64,000 nt of DNA from Glaciecola sp. UBA983 (GCA_002292215.1 DBBN01000074.1:12432-76431); one strand, 5' to 3'; counted from the stretch's first letter, positions 37,619-46,544 are shown. Made by a program: numbers and translations. Notes: generated by a model from the sequence alone, not told the origin.

Positions 37619-37636
37619 TGTATAGTTAACTTTACA
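37619..37636. promoter_or_regulatory. TyrR-like box upstream of aroF
   Basis: TGTATAGTTAACTTTACA matches the TyrR pattern TGTAAA-N6-TTTACA at 11 of 12 defined positions. It overlaps a -10-like TATAGT (37621-37626) and lies 111 bases before the aroF ATG, geometry that fits repression. Binding by TyrR is inferred. Confidence 0.65.
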
Positions 37637-37746
37637 TCATCTCGCGCCATCACCAATAACAATAAATGACACATTAGCGGCGTACCCTCGCACACGTTGC
37701 AGTTTTTAAGCTGTGTATATAAGTTTTACTATGAGAAATACAATTC

Positions 37747-38835
37747 ATGTCAAATCAAGTAACCGACAATCTCCACGTGTCTTCAGAAGAAGTCCTGATT
37801 ACCCCACAAGCATTAGCTGAAAAATTACCTGTCAGTGATGCATCATTAGAAGTTATTCGCCAATCTCGTCAAATTATTTCAGATATTGTACATGGCAAGG
37901 ATCACCGTTTACTTGTGGTCTGTGGCCCATGTTCTATTCACGATATTGAAGCGGCTAAAGAATACGCCCTAAAACTGAAAGAATTACATGAATCATGCAA
38001 AGACACCTTATATATTGTGATGCGTGTATATTTCGAAAAACCGCGAACCACTACCGGGTGGAAAGGATTAATCAATGATCCAAACATCAACGATACTTTT
38101 GATATCGAAACCGGCTTAGCGAAAGCGCGTGAATTATTAATCTGGTTAGCCGAATTAGAAATACCCGTCGCGACTGAAGCTCTCGATCCTATTTCACCAC
38201 AGTACTTAGCAGAGTTGTTTTCTTGGTCTGCCATTGGAGCGCGAACGTCTGAATCACAAACTCACCGTGAGATGGCAAGTGGCTTATCCATGCCTGTGGG
38301 CTTTAAAAATGGCACGGATGGTTCATTAGGTATTGCGATTAATGCTTTACAATCAGCAGCGTCAGGTCATAGCTTTATGGGCATAAATAAACAAGGCCAA
38401 GTGAGTATTATCAAAACTCAAGGCAACCCAGATGGTCATATCATTTTACGTGGCGGTAAGAACCCTAACTATGATTCTGTTTGTATTGCTGATTGTGAAG
38501 CCGAACTAGAAAAAGCCAAGTTACCAGCAAGTTTAGTTGTCGATTGTTCGCATGCTAACTCATCTAAAGATTACCGTCGTCAGACACTCGTGGCACAAAA
38601 TGTCGTGAATCAAATCCTAGAGGGTAACCAATCAATCATTGGCATCATGCTTGAAAGTCACCTCAATGCGGGTAATCAATCGAGTAACGGTAAGACACCA
38701 GCTGAGCTTGAATACGGTGTATCTATTACCGATGGATGTATTAACTGGGATGCAACAGCACAGTTGATCAATCAAACGCGTGATAAATTAATTACTGTGC
38801 TCCCTATGCGTCTTAAAAAACGTGAGCAAAATTAA
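37747..38835 (+). CDS. aroF: 3-deoxy-7-phosphoheptulonate synthase (DAHP synthase), class I
   Basis: 362 residues of the AroFGH type. LLVVCGPCSIHDIEAAKEYA near residue 57, MRVYFEKPRTTTGWKGLIND near 93 and the metal-ligand region DCSHANSSKDYRRQ near 269 are all present. It condenses phosphoenolpyruvate and erythrose 4-phosphate, the first step of aromatic synthesis. tyrA follows 6 bases later and a TyrR-like box precedes it, so a tyrosine-responsive isozyme (AroF) is the best call. Feedback specificity was not proven from residues. Confidence 0.93.
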   Translation: MSNQVTDNLHVSSEEVLITPQALAEKLPVSDASLEVIRQSRQIISDIVHGKDHRLLVVCGPCSIHDIEAAKEYALKLKELHESCKDTLYIVMRVYFEKPRTTTGWKGLINDPNINDTFDIETGLAKARELLIWLAELEIPVATEALDPISPQYLAELFSWSAIGARTSESQTHREMASGLSMPVGFKNGTDGSLGIAINALQSAASGHSFMGINKQGQVSIIKTQGNPDGHIILRGGKNPNYDSVCIADCEAELEKAKLPASLVVDCSHANSSKDYRRQTLVAQNVVNQILEGNQSIIGIMLESHLNAGNQSSNGKTPAELEYGVSITDGCINWDATAQLINQTRDKLITVLPMRLKKREQN

Positions 38836-38841
38836 TCTACT

Positions 38842-39981
38842 ATGACTGATCCGCAAACACAATTAGAGACGCTGCGCGGGCAAATTGACGAGCTGGATCA
38901 ACAGCTTGTTGACTTATTAGCTAAACGTGCGGCCGTTACTACGCAAGTAGGGAATATTAAATCCCAAACGGGAATGCCAACCTATGTTCCAGAACGAGAG
39001 GCGCAATTAATTGCTTCTCGTCGGGCGCAAGCCCAACAGCAGGGTGTACCGCCTGATTTAGTTGAAGACTTACTGCGTCGGATTATGCGCGAATCGTATT
39101 TAACGCAAAATGTACAATATCGCTGTGCGACATTGCCGGGCACAAAGGTTGCTGTAATTGGTGGACGTGGTGCGCTAGGTAAGTTGATTGTGAGTTTATT
39201 TGAGCGCAGTCATTATGATGTGATTGTTATTGATCAAACTGAATGGCCGCAAGCCAAGGCCCTGTTAGCAGGCGTAAAATTATGTATTGTCGCGGTGCCG
39301 ATTAAGCAGACAATCGATATTATTAATACCCTCGATTATCTTGATGATGATTGTGTTTTAGCGGATGTAACCAGTATTAAGCAAGCTCCACTTGATGCAA
39401 TGTTAGCGGTCCATAAGGGGCCTGTCGTAGGTTTGCATCCTATGTTTGGACCTGATGCGCCGGGGATGGTAAAGCAAGTTGTAATTATTTGTCATGGCCG
39501 CCAAAATGAGCAGTATCAGTGGTTTTTAGAACAGATGATTACATGGGGCGCTCAGTTAACAGTGTCTAACGCTTCAGAGCATGATGCCGATATGGCATAT
39601 ATCCAAGTGATGCGGCATTTTACCAGTTTTGTTTATGGTGCTCACTTGCATGCAGAAGACCCAGACTTAAGTTCATTGATTGCCCACAGTTCACCTATTT
39701 ATCGTCTCGAACTAGCTATGGTAGGGCGATTATTCGCTCAAGATCCTAATCTGTACGCCGATATAATCTTTAATAATACAGAGAACCTGGCATTATTAAA
39801 ACGTTTTCGGACTCGGTTTGATGAGGCGATTCACTTATTTGAAACGAATGACAAAGCACAATTTATTGAACAATTTACGCAAATAAGTAAATGGTTTGGT
39901 GATTATGCAAAAACTTGTTTAGTGGATAGTAAGCAGCTATTGTTAAAAGCTGATGATGATAGGATGTTGCGTAAAAAATAA
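38842..39981 (+). CDS. tyrA: Bifunctional chorismate mutase / prephenate dehydrogenase TyrA
   Basis: 379 residues. An AroQ-type chorismate mutase covers residues 1-90 ([20 protein letters not shown]). The dehydrogenase follows, with the NAD motif [19 protein letters not shown] near residue 101 and [17 protein letters not shown] near 200. It converts chorismate to prephenate and then to 4-hydroxyphenylpyruvate on the way to tyrosine. It is co-transcribed with aroF and ends in a terminator shared with the convergent pheA gene. Confidence 0.96.
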   Translation: MTDPQTQLETLRGQIDELDQQLVDLLAKRAAVTTQVGNIKSQTGMPTYVPEREAQLIASRRAQAQQQGVPPDLVEDLLRRIMRESYLTQNVQYRCATLPGTKVAVIGGRGALGKLIVSLFERSHYDVIVIDQTEWPQAKALLAGVKLCIVAVPIKQTIDIINTLDYLDDDCVLADVTSIKQAPLDAMLAVHKGPVVGLHPMFGPDAPGMVKQVVIICHGRQNEQYQWFLEQMITWGAQLTVSNASEHDADMAYIQVMRHFTSFVYGAHLHAEDPDLSSLIAHSSPIYRLELAMVGRLFAQDPNLYADIIFNNTENLALLKRFRTRFDEAIHLFETNDKAQFIEQFTQISKWFGDYAKTCLVDSKQLLLKADDDRMLRKK

Positions 39982-39985
39982 TTAT

Positions 39986-40013
39986 GCCCTTGTGTAAAAG
40001 CAAGGGCTTTTTT
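39986..40013. terminator. Terminator between convergent tyrA and pheA
   Basis: Stem GCCCTTG / CAAGGGC with an 8-base loop and a T6 tract on the plus strand, 5 bases after the tyrA stop. On the minus strand the T-rich stretch lies a little further away, so it may also serve pheA less efficiently. Confidence 0.88.
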
Positions 40014-40019
40014 CTCAGT

Positions 40020-41219
40020 TTACTTAATGTCGTTCAACGCTTGTACTGCAGATACCGCAGTCGGCTTGATTTCTTCTGAAGGGTAACAACCTAACACTTT
40101 ACAAAAACGTGTCGCAGCAGTGAGCTGTTTAACTGTTTCTTGCATTTTACCATCTTGTAAATTACCTTCGACATCCAAATAAAACATCTCTTCCCAAGGG
40201 TTACCGTTGATTGGACGCGACTCAAGCTTAGTCATATTAATACCGTTATCTTTTAGTACTAATAACGCGTTTACCAAGGCACCAGGGGTCTGTGTTGTAG
40301 CCATTACTAGAGTTGTCTTGGCTGGAATTTGTAGCGGTACATCAACCGGATTTTGGGCAACGACGATAAAACGACTGTGGTTTTCTTTTTGGTTAGCTAG
40401 GTTTGATTCAATGGCATGCAAGCCATACAATTTACCACCTGCTTCACTACCAATCGCAGCAACATCATCACGTTTTAGCTCATTTACTATGAGCATTGCT
40501 GCAGAAGTACTATCCGCAGGTTTAACTTCTATATCGGTCAGGTTCGCTAAAAAATGCGAGCACTGGGAAAACACTTGTGGGTGTGCGTACAATACTTTTA
40601 TTTTGCTAATATCGGTGCTGTTGGTATCACTTTGGGCCACTAACAGCGCATGTTTAATCGGATGCGTTAGTTCGCCAATAATACTCAAACGAGTATGCTG
40701 TAGTTGGTCGTAGACTTCATTAATACTGCCAGACGACGTATTTTCGATAGGTAACACCGCGTAATCGGCTTGATTGGATTCTACTTTTTGGATGATTTGC
40801 GCAAAACTATCACAGCCGATCTCGTGTAACTCACCGTCACGACGAGAAAAATATTTTTGGGTTGCCAAATAGCTATATGAGCCTTTATCACCTAAAAATG
40901 CAACACGATTTAATGGTGATACATTATTTGGATTAGCTTGAGCAGATAACATAGCTTGTTGGTTTAAGACTGAATCTTCAATCACCACATGAAAGAGTTT
41001 AGTAATGTAATGCGCATTTAGCCCGAGCTTTTGCCCTTCTTGGATTAAACGCACCAATAATTGTTCTTCGCGCTGCGGATCTCGAACGTCAATTTGATTC
41101 TGGATCTTAGTCCGTGCAACTTCATTAGTAAGTTGCTGACGTTGTGCTAGTAATTCTAATAATTTTACATCTAATTCGCTGATTGCTTCGCGAACGGATG
41201 AAAGTGGAGCGCTGGCCAT
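40020..41219 (-). CDS. pheA: Bifunctional chorismate mutase / prephenate dehydratase PheA
   Basis: 399 residues. The AroQ mutase domain covers residues 1-95 (VREAISELDVKLLELLAQRQ). The prephenate dehydratase starts at VAFLGDKGSYSYLATQKYF near residue 108, with LPIENTSSGSINEVYDQL near 168. A C-terminal ACT domain carries LESRPINGNPWEEMFYLD, the phenylalanine-binding motif, so feedback inhibition is expected. The dehydratase motif usually written TRF reads SRF here (KENHSRFIVVA), a conservative Thr-to-Ser change. Its 5' region has an unusual hairpin and minigene. It makes phenylpyruvate for phenylalanine. Confidence 0.96.
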   Translation of the reverse strand: MASAPLSSVREAISELDVKLLELLAQRQQLTNEVARTKIQNQIDVRDPQREEQLLVRLIQEGQKLGLNAHYITKLFHVVIEDSVLNQQAMLSAQANPNNVSPLNRVAFLGDKGSYSYLATQKYFSRRDGELHEIGCDSFAQIIQKVESNQADYAVLPIENTSSGSINEVYDQLQHTRLSIIGELTHPIKHALLVAQSDTNSTDISKIKVLYAHPQVFSQCSHFLANLTDIEVKPADSTSAAMLIVNELKRDDVAAIGSEAGGKLYGLHAIESNLANQKENHSRFIVVAQNPVDVPLQIPAKTTLVMATTQTPGALVNALLVLKDNGINMTKLESRPINGNPWEEMFYLDVEGNLQDGKMQETVKQLTAATRFCKVLGCYPSEEIKPTAVSAVQALNDIK

Positions 41220-41227
41220 TGGTGTCC

Positions 41228-41236
41228 CTAAAACAT
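41228..41236 (-). promoter_or_regulatory. Met-Phe-stop minigene in the pheA leader
   Basis: ATG TTT TAG is preceded at 7 bases by a perfect AGGAGG located in the right arm of the hairpin 41241-41260. It ends 8 bases before the pheA ATG and overlaps the AGGGA that should serve pheA. A single phenylalanine codon here is suggestive of regulation but could be chance. Confidence 0.3.
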
Positions 41237-41260
41237 AAAAAAACCTCCTAATGGAGGTTT
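41237..41260 (-). terminator. Terminator or attenuator hairpin upstream of pheA
   Basis: Perfect 8-bp stem AAACCTCC / GGAGGTTT with a 4-base loop followed by T4 more. It lies 72 bases past the stop of the two-receiver gene and 21 bases before pheA, so it may end the upstream gene, attenuate pheA, or both. TTGACT-N17-TAAAGT (41308-41280) upstream resembles a pheA promoter. Confidence 0.6.
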
Positions 41261-41331
41261 AGTAGTAAACTAACTCGACTTTAAAACTCACGACCTTAAA
41301 AGTCAATCAGAACATGGTCTTATCAGTGATT

Positions 41332-42132
41332 TTAATCTGCTAATAAAGCGATTAACATACGTTTGACTTCTTCGGGCTCAAAAGGTTTATCACATAAGGC
41401 ATTGACACCTGTTTGTTGAATATTTGCCATATGGGGGGAATTAATTGACTCGGATGTCACCATGATGATGGGGATATGGGCTGTTGAGGGATTGTAGCGA
41501 ATAAATTCTGATAATTCTCTACCGTCCATTTCAGGCATATTATAGTCAGTGACAATTAAATCAAACTCTTGGTCTTTGACGAGAGTTAACGCTTGTGACC
41601 CATTTTCAGCTTCTTCGATTTTTTTTAAGCCCATGCCTTGTAACACTCGAACAATATGCTTACGTGCCATCAATGAGTCATCCACTACTAATACACGTAC
41701 ATCAACGATGTCATACGACGAGAGTTCGACTTCTTCGCTATTAATCATTTGCAAGCTGGCATTTAAGGCGCGTTTTAAATGAATCAATGCAAAAGGCTTT
41801 GGTAATATCGCGACCACGCCGGCTTGTTTAAATGCTTCAAGTTTTTCTAATCGGTCTTCACTAGATACGAGCATGAATGAGATATCAGCTGTATCTGGAT
41901 GGCTTTTCATCAACGTTAATAAGTCGATACTGACCCCATCGCTGAAATGCATAGCAGAGATAATCAAATCCGGCGAACTTGTTATGATCTCGGCTTTTGC
42001 GGTTGCGAGATCGTGTACGCAAGTGACGTTAGTAATGGCTTGGTCCAAGAGCATGTTTTTGATGATTTTTTGTTGGGTATCGGATGGCTCAATCAACAGA
42101 ATGTGTAAGTCGCTGGTACTTAAATTGTGCAT
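41332..42132 (-). CDS. Response regulator with two receiver domains (first degenerate)
   Basis: 266 residues made of two CheY-like domains and no output domain. The second domain (about residues 145-266) is complete: VLVVDDSLMARKH, phosphoacceptor in DLIVTDYNMPEMDG, MVTSES and the lysine in CDKPF. In the first (about 9-130) the acidic pocket reads LLIEPSD and the acceptor position reads DLIISAMHFSDG, with Ala where Asp is expected. The later Ser and Lys (VSSED, PKPF) are kept. It is therefore probably a pseudo-receiver fused to an active receiver. No kinase gene is adjacent. The role is unknown; signalling adaptor is an inference. Confidence 0.88.
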   Translation of the reverse strand: MHNLSTSDLHILLIEPSDTQQKIIKNMLLDQAITNVTCVHDLATAKAEIITSSPDLIISAMHFSDGVSIDLLTLMKSHPDTADISFMLVSSEDRLEKLEAFKQAGVVAILPKPFALIHLKRALNASLQMINSEEVELSSYDIVDVRVLVVDDSLMARKHIVRVLQGMGLKKIEEAENGSQALTLVKDQEFDLIVTDYNMPEMDGRELSEFIRYNPSTAHIPIIMVTSESINSPHMANIQQTGVNALCDKPFEPEEVKRMLIALLAD

Positions 42133-42200
42133 GATGTTCAGATATTCCTATTATTTACTTGCTGAAGGCACTGTGGTGAACATATCAAAAATTCAAAGAA

Positions 42201-42518
42201 TTACCCGCCGGCTAATTTCACGGTAAAGCCTTGCGCGGTTAACAACGTATTGAGTTTATCGCGCACATCGCCTTGGATTTCAATGGTGTTGTTTTTTACT
42301 GAACCACCGCAGCCACATTGTTTTTTTAATTGTTTGCAGAGTTTGGCCAAATCGTGTTCTAGGGGGTTGATGCCATCTACGATTGACATGCCTTTCCCTT
42401 TACGCCCTTTGGTTTCTCTGCGCAGTCGCACAATCCCATCACCGGTGAAAGATTTTGGTGGTGTGTTATCTTGTGTAATGCGGCCTGTTTCGGTGCTGTA
42501 TACTAATTTATCGCTCAT
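42201..42518 (-). CDS. yciH: SUI1/eIF1-like translation factor YciH
   Basis: 105 residues. GIVRLRRETKGRKGKGMSIV and KKQCGCGGSVKNNTIEIQGD are the eIF1/SUI1-like core of YciH. The family influences start-codon fidelity in vitro and in stress. The start at 42518 (MSDKLVYSTETG) matches E. coli YciH; a 16-codon upstream extension is unconserved. The ribosome site is weak (TGAAAAAAAC). It lies upstream of and co-directional with the two-receiver gene, 68 bases away. Confidence 0.92.
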   Translation of the reverse strand: MSDKLVYSTETGRITQDNTPPKSFTGDGIVRLRRETKGRKGKGMSIVDGINPLEHDLAKLCKQLKKQCGCGGSVKNNTIEIQGDVRDKLNTLLTAQGFTVKLAGG

Positions 42519-42699
42519 ATTGTTTTTTTCATGAATAAAAATCGTTATTGGCGAATAATCTAGCATAGTTTTGTGTAAATCAATACTTAAGATAGGTAAT
42601 CTGAAGTTTAATCAAACACGTATATAAACAGGTTAAGGATACGTGTTATGTGAGCATCAAAACGTAAATTAATAAAAAAATAGACAAATAATACCTATA

Positions 42700-42726
42700 T
42701 GCTATTGAGAATTATTCTCAATAGCA
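42700..42726. promoter_or_regulatory. Fur box of the fbpABC operon
   Basis: A perfect 13-bp inverted repeat around one base, with the 7-1-7 core TGAGAATTATTCTCA (42707 region, consensus TGATAATnATTATCA). It overlaps the -35 of the promoter at 42705-42733. Iron-dependent repression by Fur is strongly suggested. Confidence 0.88.
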
Positions 42727-42733
42727 TTATTAT
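42705..42733 (+). promoter_or_regulatory. fbpABC promoter
   Basis: TTGAGA, a 17-base spacer and TATTAT give five of six matches in each hexamer. The Fur box covers the -35 and most of the spacer. The leader to the fbpA GTG is about 25 bases. Confidence 0.7.
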
Positions 42734-42764
42734 CCGAGTAGTTGATTATTTAAGGAATAAACTA

Positions 42765-43796
42765 GTGAGAAAAATTGTATTAGGCCTTATGGCTAGTATG
42801 TTGTGTATGCCTACTGTTACGACATATGCTAGCGCCAATCCAACTGCTGCGAACCCTGAGTCCCTTAATATCTATTCAGCGCGAAATGAAGCCTTGATCA
42901 AGCCGTTATTAGATCAATTTGCATCGCAACACAATGTCACAATCAACCTTGTTACTGGAAAAGCGGATGCGTTATTAGCCCGAGCGAAGAGTGAAGGGCA
43001 GTTTTCTCCTGTCGATATTATTATCACGACTGACGTCGGACGATTAGCTCGAGCTAAATCGCAAGGATTAACCCAGCCTATTACCGCCACATTACCTGCG
43101 TTTGCGACGTTACAAGATCCACAACAACATTGGGTCGCTCTCACCACGCGTAATCGTCCTATTATTATTAATCCCAGCAATATTGCGGAAGGTGAAATAA
43201 CGCGCTATGAAGATCTCGTCAAGCCTGAATATAAAGGCCGTGTGTGCGTGCGTTCTTCAACCAATATTTATAATCAATCGATGGTTGCAGCTATGCTGAT
43301 GCAACAAGGTGAGGCCGCAACGTTAGCTTGGGCTAAAGGCCTAGTTAATAATTTTGCGCGTCGCCCTAAAGGCGGTGATCGTGACCAGATTAAAGCAATC
43401 GTCGCAGGAGTCTGTGATATCGCTCTGGCAAATACTTATTATTTAGCGGCGATGCGCAATGCCGATGCTGATTCAGTAGCTATCGCAAATCAAGTCAAAG
43501 TGGTCTGGCCGAACCAATCTGACCGCGGTGTACACCTGAATATATCTGGGATAGCTGTCGCTAAATATGCCAAAAATACCGAGATAGCTAACCAGTTAAT
43601 TGCGTTTATGCTTGGTCGAGAGGCACAAGATTGGTATGCAAAAACCAACCATGAATATCCGGTTGACCCAGCAATTGAATGGTCCGGTACGCTACAAGCT
43701 ATGGGAACATTTAAAGCTGAAAGTGTAGAATTAAACGAAGTGGGCGAGCTCAATGCGAAAGCCTTACAGATCATGGATAAAGCCGGTTGGCAATAA
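42765..43796 (+). CDS. fbpA: Ferric iron ABC transporter, periplasmic binding protein
   Basis: 343 residues from a GTG start, which has AGGAA 9 bases upstream. The signal peptide RKIVLGLMASMLCMPTVTTY ends near ASA. The mature part begins SLNIYSARNEALIKPLLDQF, typical of FbpA/AfuA ferric-binding proteins. ANTYYLAAMRNADADS near residue 225 carries the tandem tyrosines that bind Fe3+ in this family. It captures ferric iron in the periplasm for FbpBC. A longer frame from 42699 is open but would run through the Fur box and promoter, so it is rejected. Fur control is expected. Confidence 0.92.
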   Translation: MRKIVLGLMASMLCMPTVTTYASANPTAANPESLNIYSARNEALIKPLLDQFASQHNVTINLVTGKADALLARAKSEGQFSPVDIIITTDVGRLARAKSQGLTQPITATLPAFATLQDPQQHWVALTTRNRPIIINPSNIAEGEITRYEDLVKPEYKGRVCVRSSTNIYNQSMVAAMLMQQGEAATLAWAKGLVNNFARRPKGGDRDQIKAIVAGVCDIALANTYYLAAMRNADADSVAIANQVKVVWPNQSDRGVHLNISGIAVAKYAKNTEIANQLIAFMLGREAQDWYAKTNHEYPVDPAIEWSGTLQAMGTFKAESVELNEVGELNAKALQIMDKAGWQ

Positions 43797-45439
43797 CCTC
43801 TGTGTTTACCTCGTTAGGTCGCTCTTTCGTTACTTCGATGATTGCTGTACTGCGTGATACGTGGTTTGTCAGTGCGTTATGTTTATGCGCGCTGCTTGGC
43901 GTACCAATCATTGCGATCTTATGGAGCTTTACTGATATTTCACTGCCTTTGTGGACACATTTGATTGATACCAATTTAAGCTTGTATATTGGCAACAGTT
44001 TACTGTTAGCGCTTGGTGTAGGTATAGGTAGTGGGGTGTTAGGTGTCAGCTTAGCTTGGTGCGTAACACAATATGAATTTTGGGGACGTAGTTGGTTCCA
44101 ATGGGCGTTATTGTTACCTTTAGCCATGCCCGCATACATTATGGCATATACATATACGGGATTATTTGATGATCTGGGATGGTTTGACAGTCGTTCATTA
44201 ATCGGTGCAATTGCCTTTATGTCACTAGTGTTGTATCCCTATGTCTTCATGCTTGCAAAAACTGCCTTTTCTGGGCAACAACAACAATATCAAGAAGTCG
44301 CAGCGACATTAGGTATTACACGTTCGGCTTATTTTCTTAAAATCGCATTACCCATCGCCCGACCTGCAGTGTTAACGGGCGTTGCACTAGCTATGATGGA
44401 AGCTTTAGCTGATTATGGTACTGTGGCATTTTTTGGCATCTCCACGTTTACTACGGGGATATTTCGAACCTGGTTTGGCATGGGCGAAATGCAATTGGCT
44501 AGTCAACTTGCTGGCGGTTTGGCATTATTTGTATTAGTGGTGCTAGGTTTAGAAAAACATAGCCGTCGTAATATGCGATTTTATCAGACCCAAGATCTTC
44601 CAGTGAATAAAGACACCAGTGCCCGTGCTCGATCCACGAAATCTCTCTCGGTACAGTCTTCAATTAGTCATTACGCATTAAGTGCGTATTGTTTGAGCGT
44701 GTTGTTACTGGCCTTTATAGTCCCCGTCACACAATTATGTGTGTGGGCATTGAGTACCTTAGAACACATTGACGTCACTGAGTACTGGACACTATTGGTG
44801 AACAGCTTTTCGTTAGCCTTGTTTAGTAGTATTTTGATTGTGTTAATCGCTCTATGTCTGTCTTATGCGCAGCGTTTTGCTAAAACCAAGTCCGTCGGAT
44901 ATTTGACCCAGTTCGCTGCGTTAGGCTACGCAATCCCCGGTACTGTTCTAGCAATTGGTATATTGCAACCGTTCGGGTGGCTTGATGAGCAGCTCAACTA
45001 CGTATGGTATCAATGGTTTGGCGAATACATTGGTTTAGTATTTTCGGGGACGTTTGTTGCGTTGTTTTTTGCATATTGTGTTCGATTTTTAAGTGTTGCT
45101 ATGCATAACACCCAAACAGGGTTAGAGCGGATCAAGCCTAATATTGATGATGCGGTACTAACCCTAGGACGAGGGCGATTGAGTTTAATGCGTCGTATCC
45201 ATTTCCCGTTACTGCGCAAGAGTCTTCTGGCAGCGAGTATTTTAGTGTTTGTTGATGTGTTAAAAGAACTACCTGCAACGTTAATTTTACGTCCGTTTAA
45301 TTTTAATACACTTGCTGTTAAAGCATTTGAGTACGCGGCTGATGAACGATTGATTGCCGCGGCGATGCCATCCGTCACCATCGTTATTATCGGTATTATA
45401 CCGGTTATCATGTTAACCCGAGCGATGCAGCAAAATTAA
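43787..45439 (+). CDS. fbpB: Ferric iron ABC transporter, permease
   Basis: 550 residues with about twelve membrane segments in two homologous halves, as usual for FbpB/AfuB. Each half contains a binding-protein-dependent permease loop: EVAATLGITRSAYFLKIALP near residue 172 and ILGRG-like DAVLTLGRGRLSLMRRIHFP near 458. The start is uncertain: TTG at 43787 overlaps fbpA by 10 bases, while GTG at 43802 lies just after the fbpA stop; neither has a strong ribosome site. It forms the membrane channel of the iron importer. Confidence 0.9.
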   Translation: MAITSVFTSLGRSFVTSMIAVLRDTWFVSALCLCALLGVPIIAILWSFTDISLPLWTHLIDTNLSLYIGNSLLLALGVGIGSGVLGVSLAWCVTQYEFWGRSWFQWALLLPLAMPAYIMAYTYTGLFDDLGWFDSRSLIGAIAFMSLVLYPYVFMLAKTAFSGQQQQYQEVAATLGITRSAYFLKIALPIARPAVLTGVALAMMEALADYGTVAFFGISTFTTGIFRTWFGMGEMQLASQLAGGLALFVLVVLGLEKHSRRNMRFYQTQDLPVNKDTSARARSTKSLSVQSSISHYALSAYCLSVLLLAFIVPVTQLCVWALSTLEHIDVTEYWTLLVNSFSLALFSSILIVLIALCLSYAQRFAKTKSVGYLTQFAALGYAIPGTVLAIGILQPFGWLDEQLNYVWYQWFGEYIGLVFSGTFVALFFAYCVRFLSVAMHNTQTGLERIKPNIDDAVLTLGRGRLSLMRRIHFPLLRKSLLAASILVFVDVLKELPATLILRPFNFNTLAVKAFEYAADERLIAAAMPSVTIVIIGIIPVIMLTRAMQQN

Positions 45440-45482
45440 TTGCTTGTGACTGACCCCTGTTTAAATAAATGAGCCAAGTATT

Positions 45483-46529
45483 ATGTTGAAATTAGAGAAT
45501 ATTCAAATTGCATTGGGTGAAAAACAAATTATCCATGATGTATCATTGTCTTTGGCGAGTGGTGATATTGGCTGCTTATTAGGTCCTTCTGGTTGTGGCA
45601 AAACCACTTTGTTACGAGCAATAGCAGGGTTTATTCCGCTCGTGGCTGGGACAATCCGAATTAAAGGCGAAACCGTCAGTAGCTCGCAGCAACATATTGA
45701 TGTGACGCAGCGAAAAGTAGGCGTGGTATTTCAAGATTTTGCTTTATTTCCGCATTTAACGGTCGGTCAAAATATTGTGTTTGGTTTACATCAGCAAACA
45801 ACACAACAGCAACAAGCTCGGTTGACTGAGTTATTGGATTTAACCCAATTAACCGAATATGCTGACCAATACCCTCACCAGTTATCAGGTGGACAACAGC
45901 AACGTGTCGCGATCGCTCGTGCATTAGCGCCTCGCCCAGAAATATTGTTACTTGATGAGCCATTTTCTGCACTTGATCCTTCTTTACGAGAATCGTTAGC
46001 GCTGGACATCAAAACGCTACTTAAATATGAGGGCGTCACTGCGTTATTGATTACACATGACCAAACCGAAGCGTTTACCATCGCGGATAAAATCGCCGTG
46101 ATGAATGACGGTCATATTGAACAATACGCCAGTGCTTACGATTTATATCACGAACCGCAAACGTATTTTGTCGCTAATTTTGTCGGAGAAGGGCGTTTTA
46201 TCCAAGGACGAGTGGTTGTTGCACCTAACACTCATGGTGTGATTCAAACTGCGTTGGGCGAGTTTGCTGTCCATGAAGAACCCGCTCTTGCAGAATATGA
46301 AAAGCAAGCATTATTGTTGGTACGCCCTGATGATTTTGTTGTTGAGCCGACCAGCCCATATCAAGTGACTGTGATTGGTCGAGCATTTCGTGGTGCGCAT
46401 ATATTGTATACGTTTAGACATGCTGATAGCGGGCAAGATGTCTTGTGTTTATTACCTAGTCACCATGACTATCAAGTCGGCACCACTGTGGGTATCCGAC
46501 TTGAATTAGAGCATGTTATTTATTTTTAA
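45483..46529 (+). CDS. fbpC: Ferric iron ABC transporter, ATPase
   Basis: 348 residues. Walker A LLGPSGCGKTTLLRAIAGF is near residue 37. The signature QLSGGQQQRVAIARALAPRP near 134 is followed by LLLDEPFSALD and the switch region LLITHDQTEAFTIADKI. A C-terminal TOBE-like domain covers about 240-348. It drives iron import with FbpA and FbpB. It lies 43 bases after fbpB, and its stop is only 15 bases from the stop of the convergent TonB receptor gene. Confidence 0.93.
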   Translation: MLKLENIQIALGEKQIIHDVSLSLASGDIGCLLGPSGCGKTTLLRAIAGFIPLVAGTIRIKGETVSSSQQHIDVTQRKVGVVFQDFALFPHLTVGQNIVFGLHQQTTQQQQARLTELLDLTQLTEYADQYPHQLSGGQQQRVAIARALAPRPEILLLDEPFSALDPSLRESLALDIKTLLKYEGVTALLITHDQTEAFTIADKIAVMNDGHIEQYASAYDLYHEPQTYFVANFVGEGRFIQGRVVVAPNTHGVIQTALGEFAVHEEPALAEYEKQALLLVRPDDFVVEPTSPYQVTVIGRAFRGAHILYTFRHADSGQDVLCLLPSHHDYQVGTTVGIRLELEHVIYF

Positions 46530-46544
46530 GCTAACGGCGCTAAC

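Noticed and set aside
37711-37734. Second TyrR box near the aroF start
   Set aside because: TGTGTA-N6-TTTTAC matches too few positions of the pattern.
40207-40713. 168-codon plus-strand open frame opposite pheA
   Set aside because: Shadow of the conserved PheA frame; no independent coding evidence.
42699-42764. N-terminal extension of fbpA to an upstream start
   Set aside because: It would read through the Fur box and promoter; the GTG at 42765 has a proper ribosome site and signal peptide.
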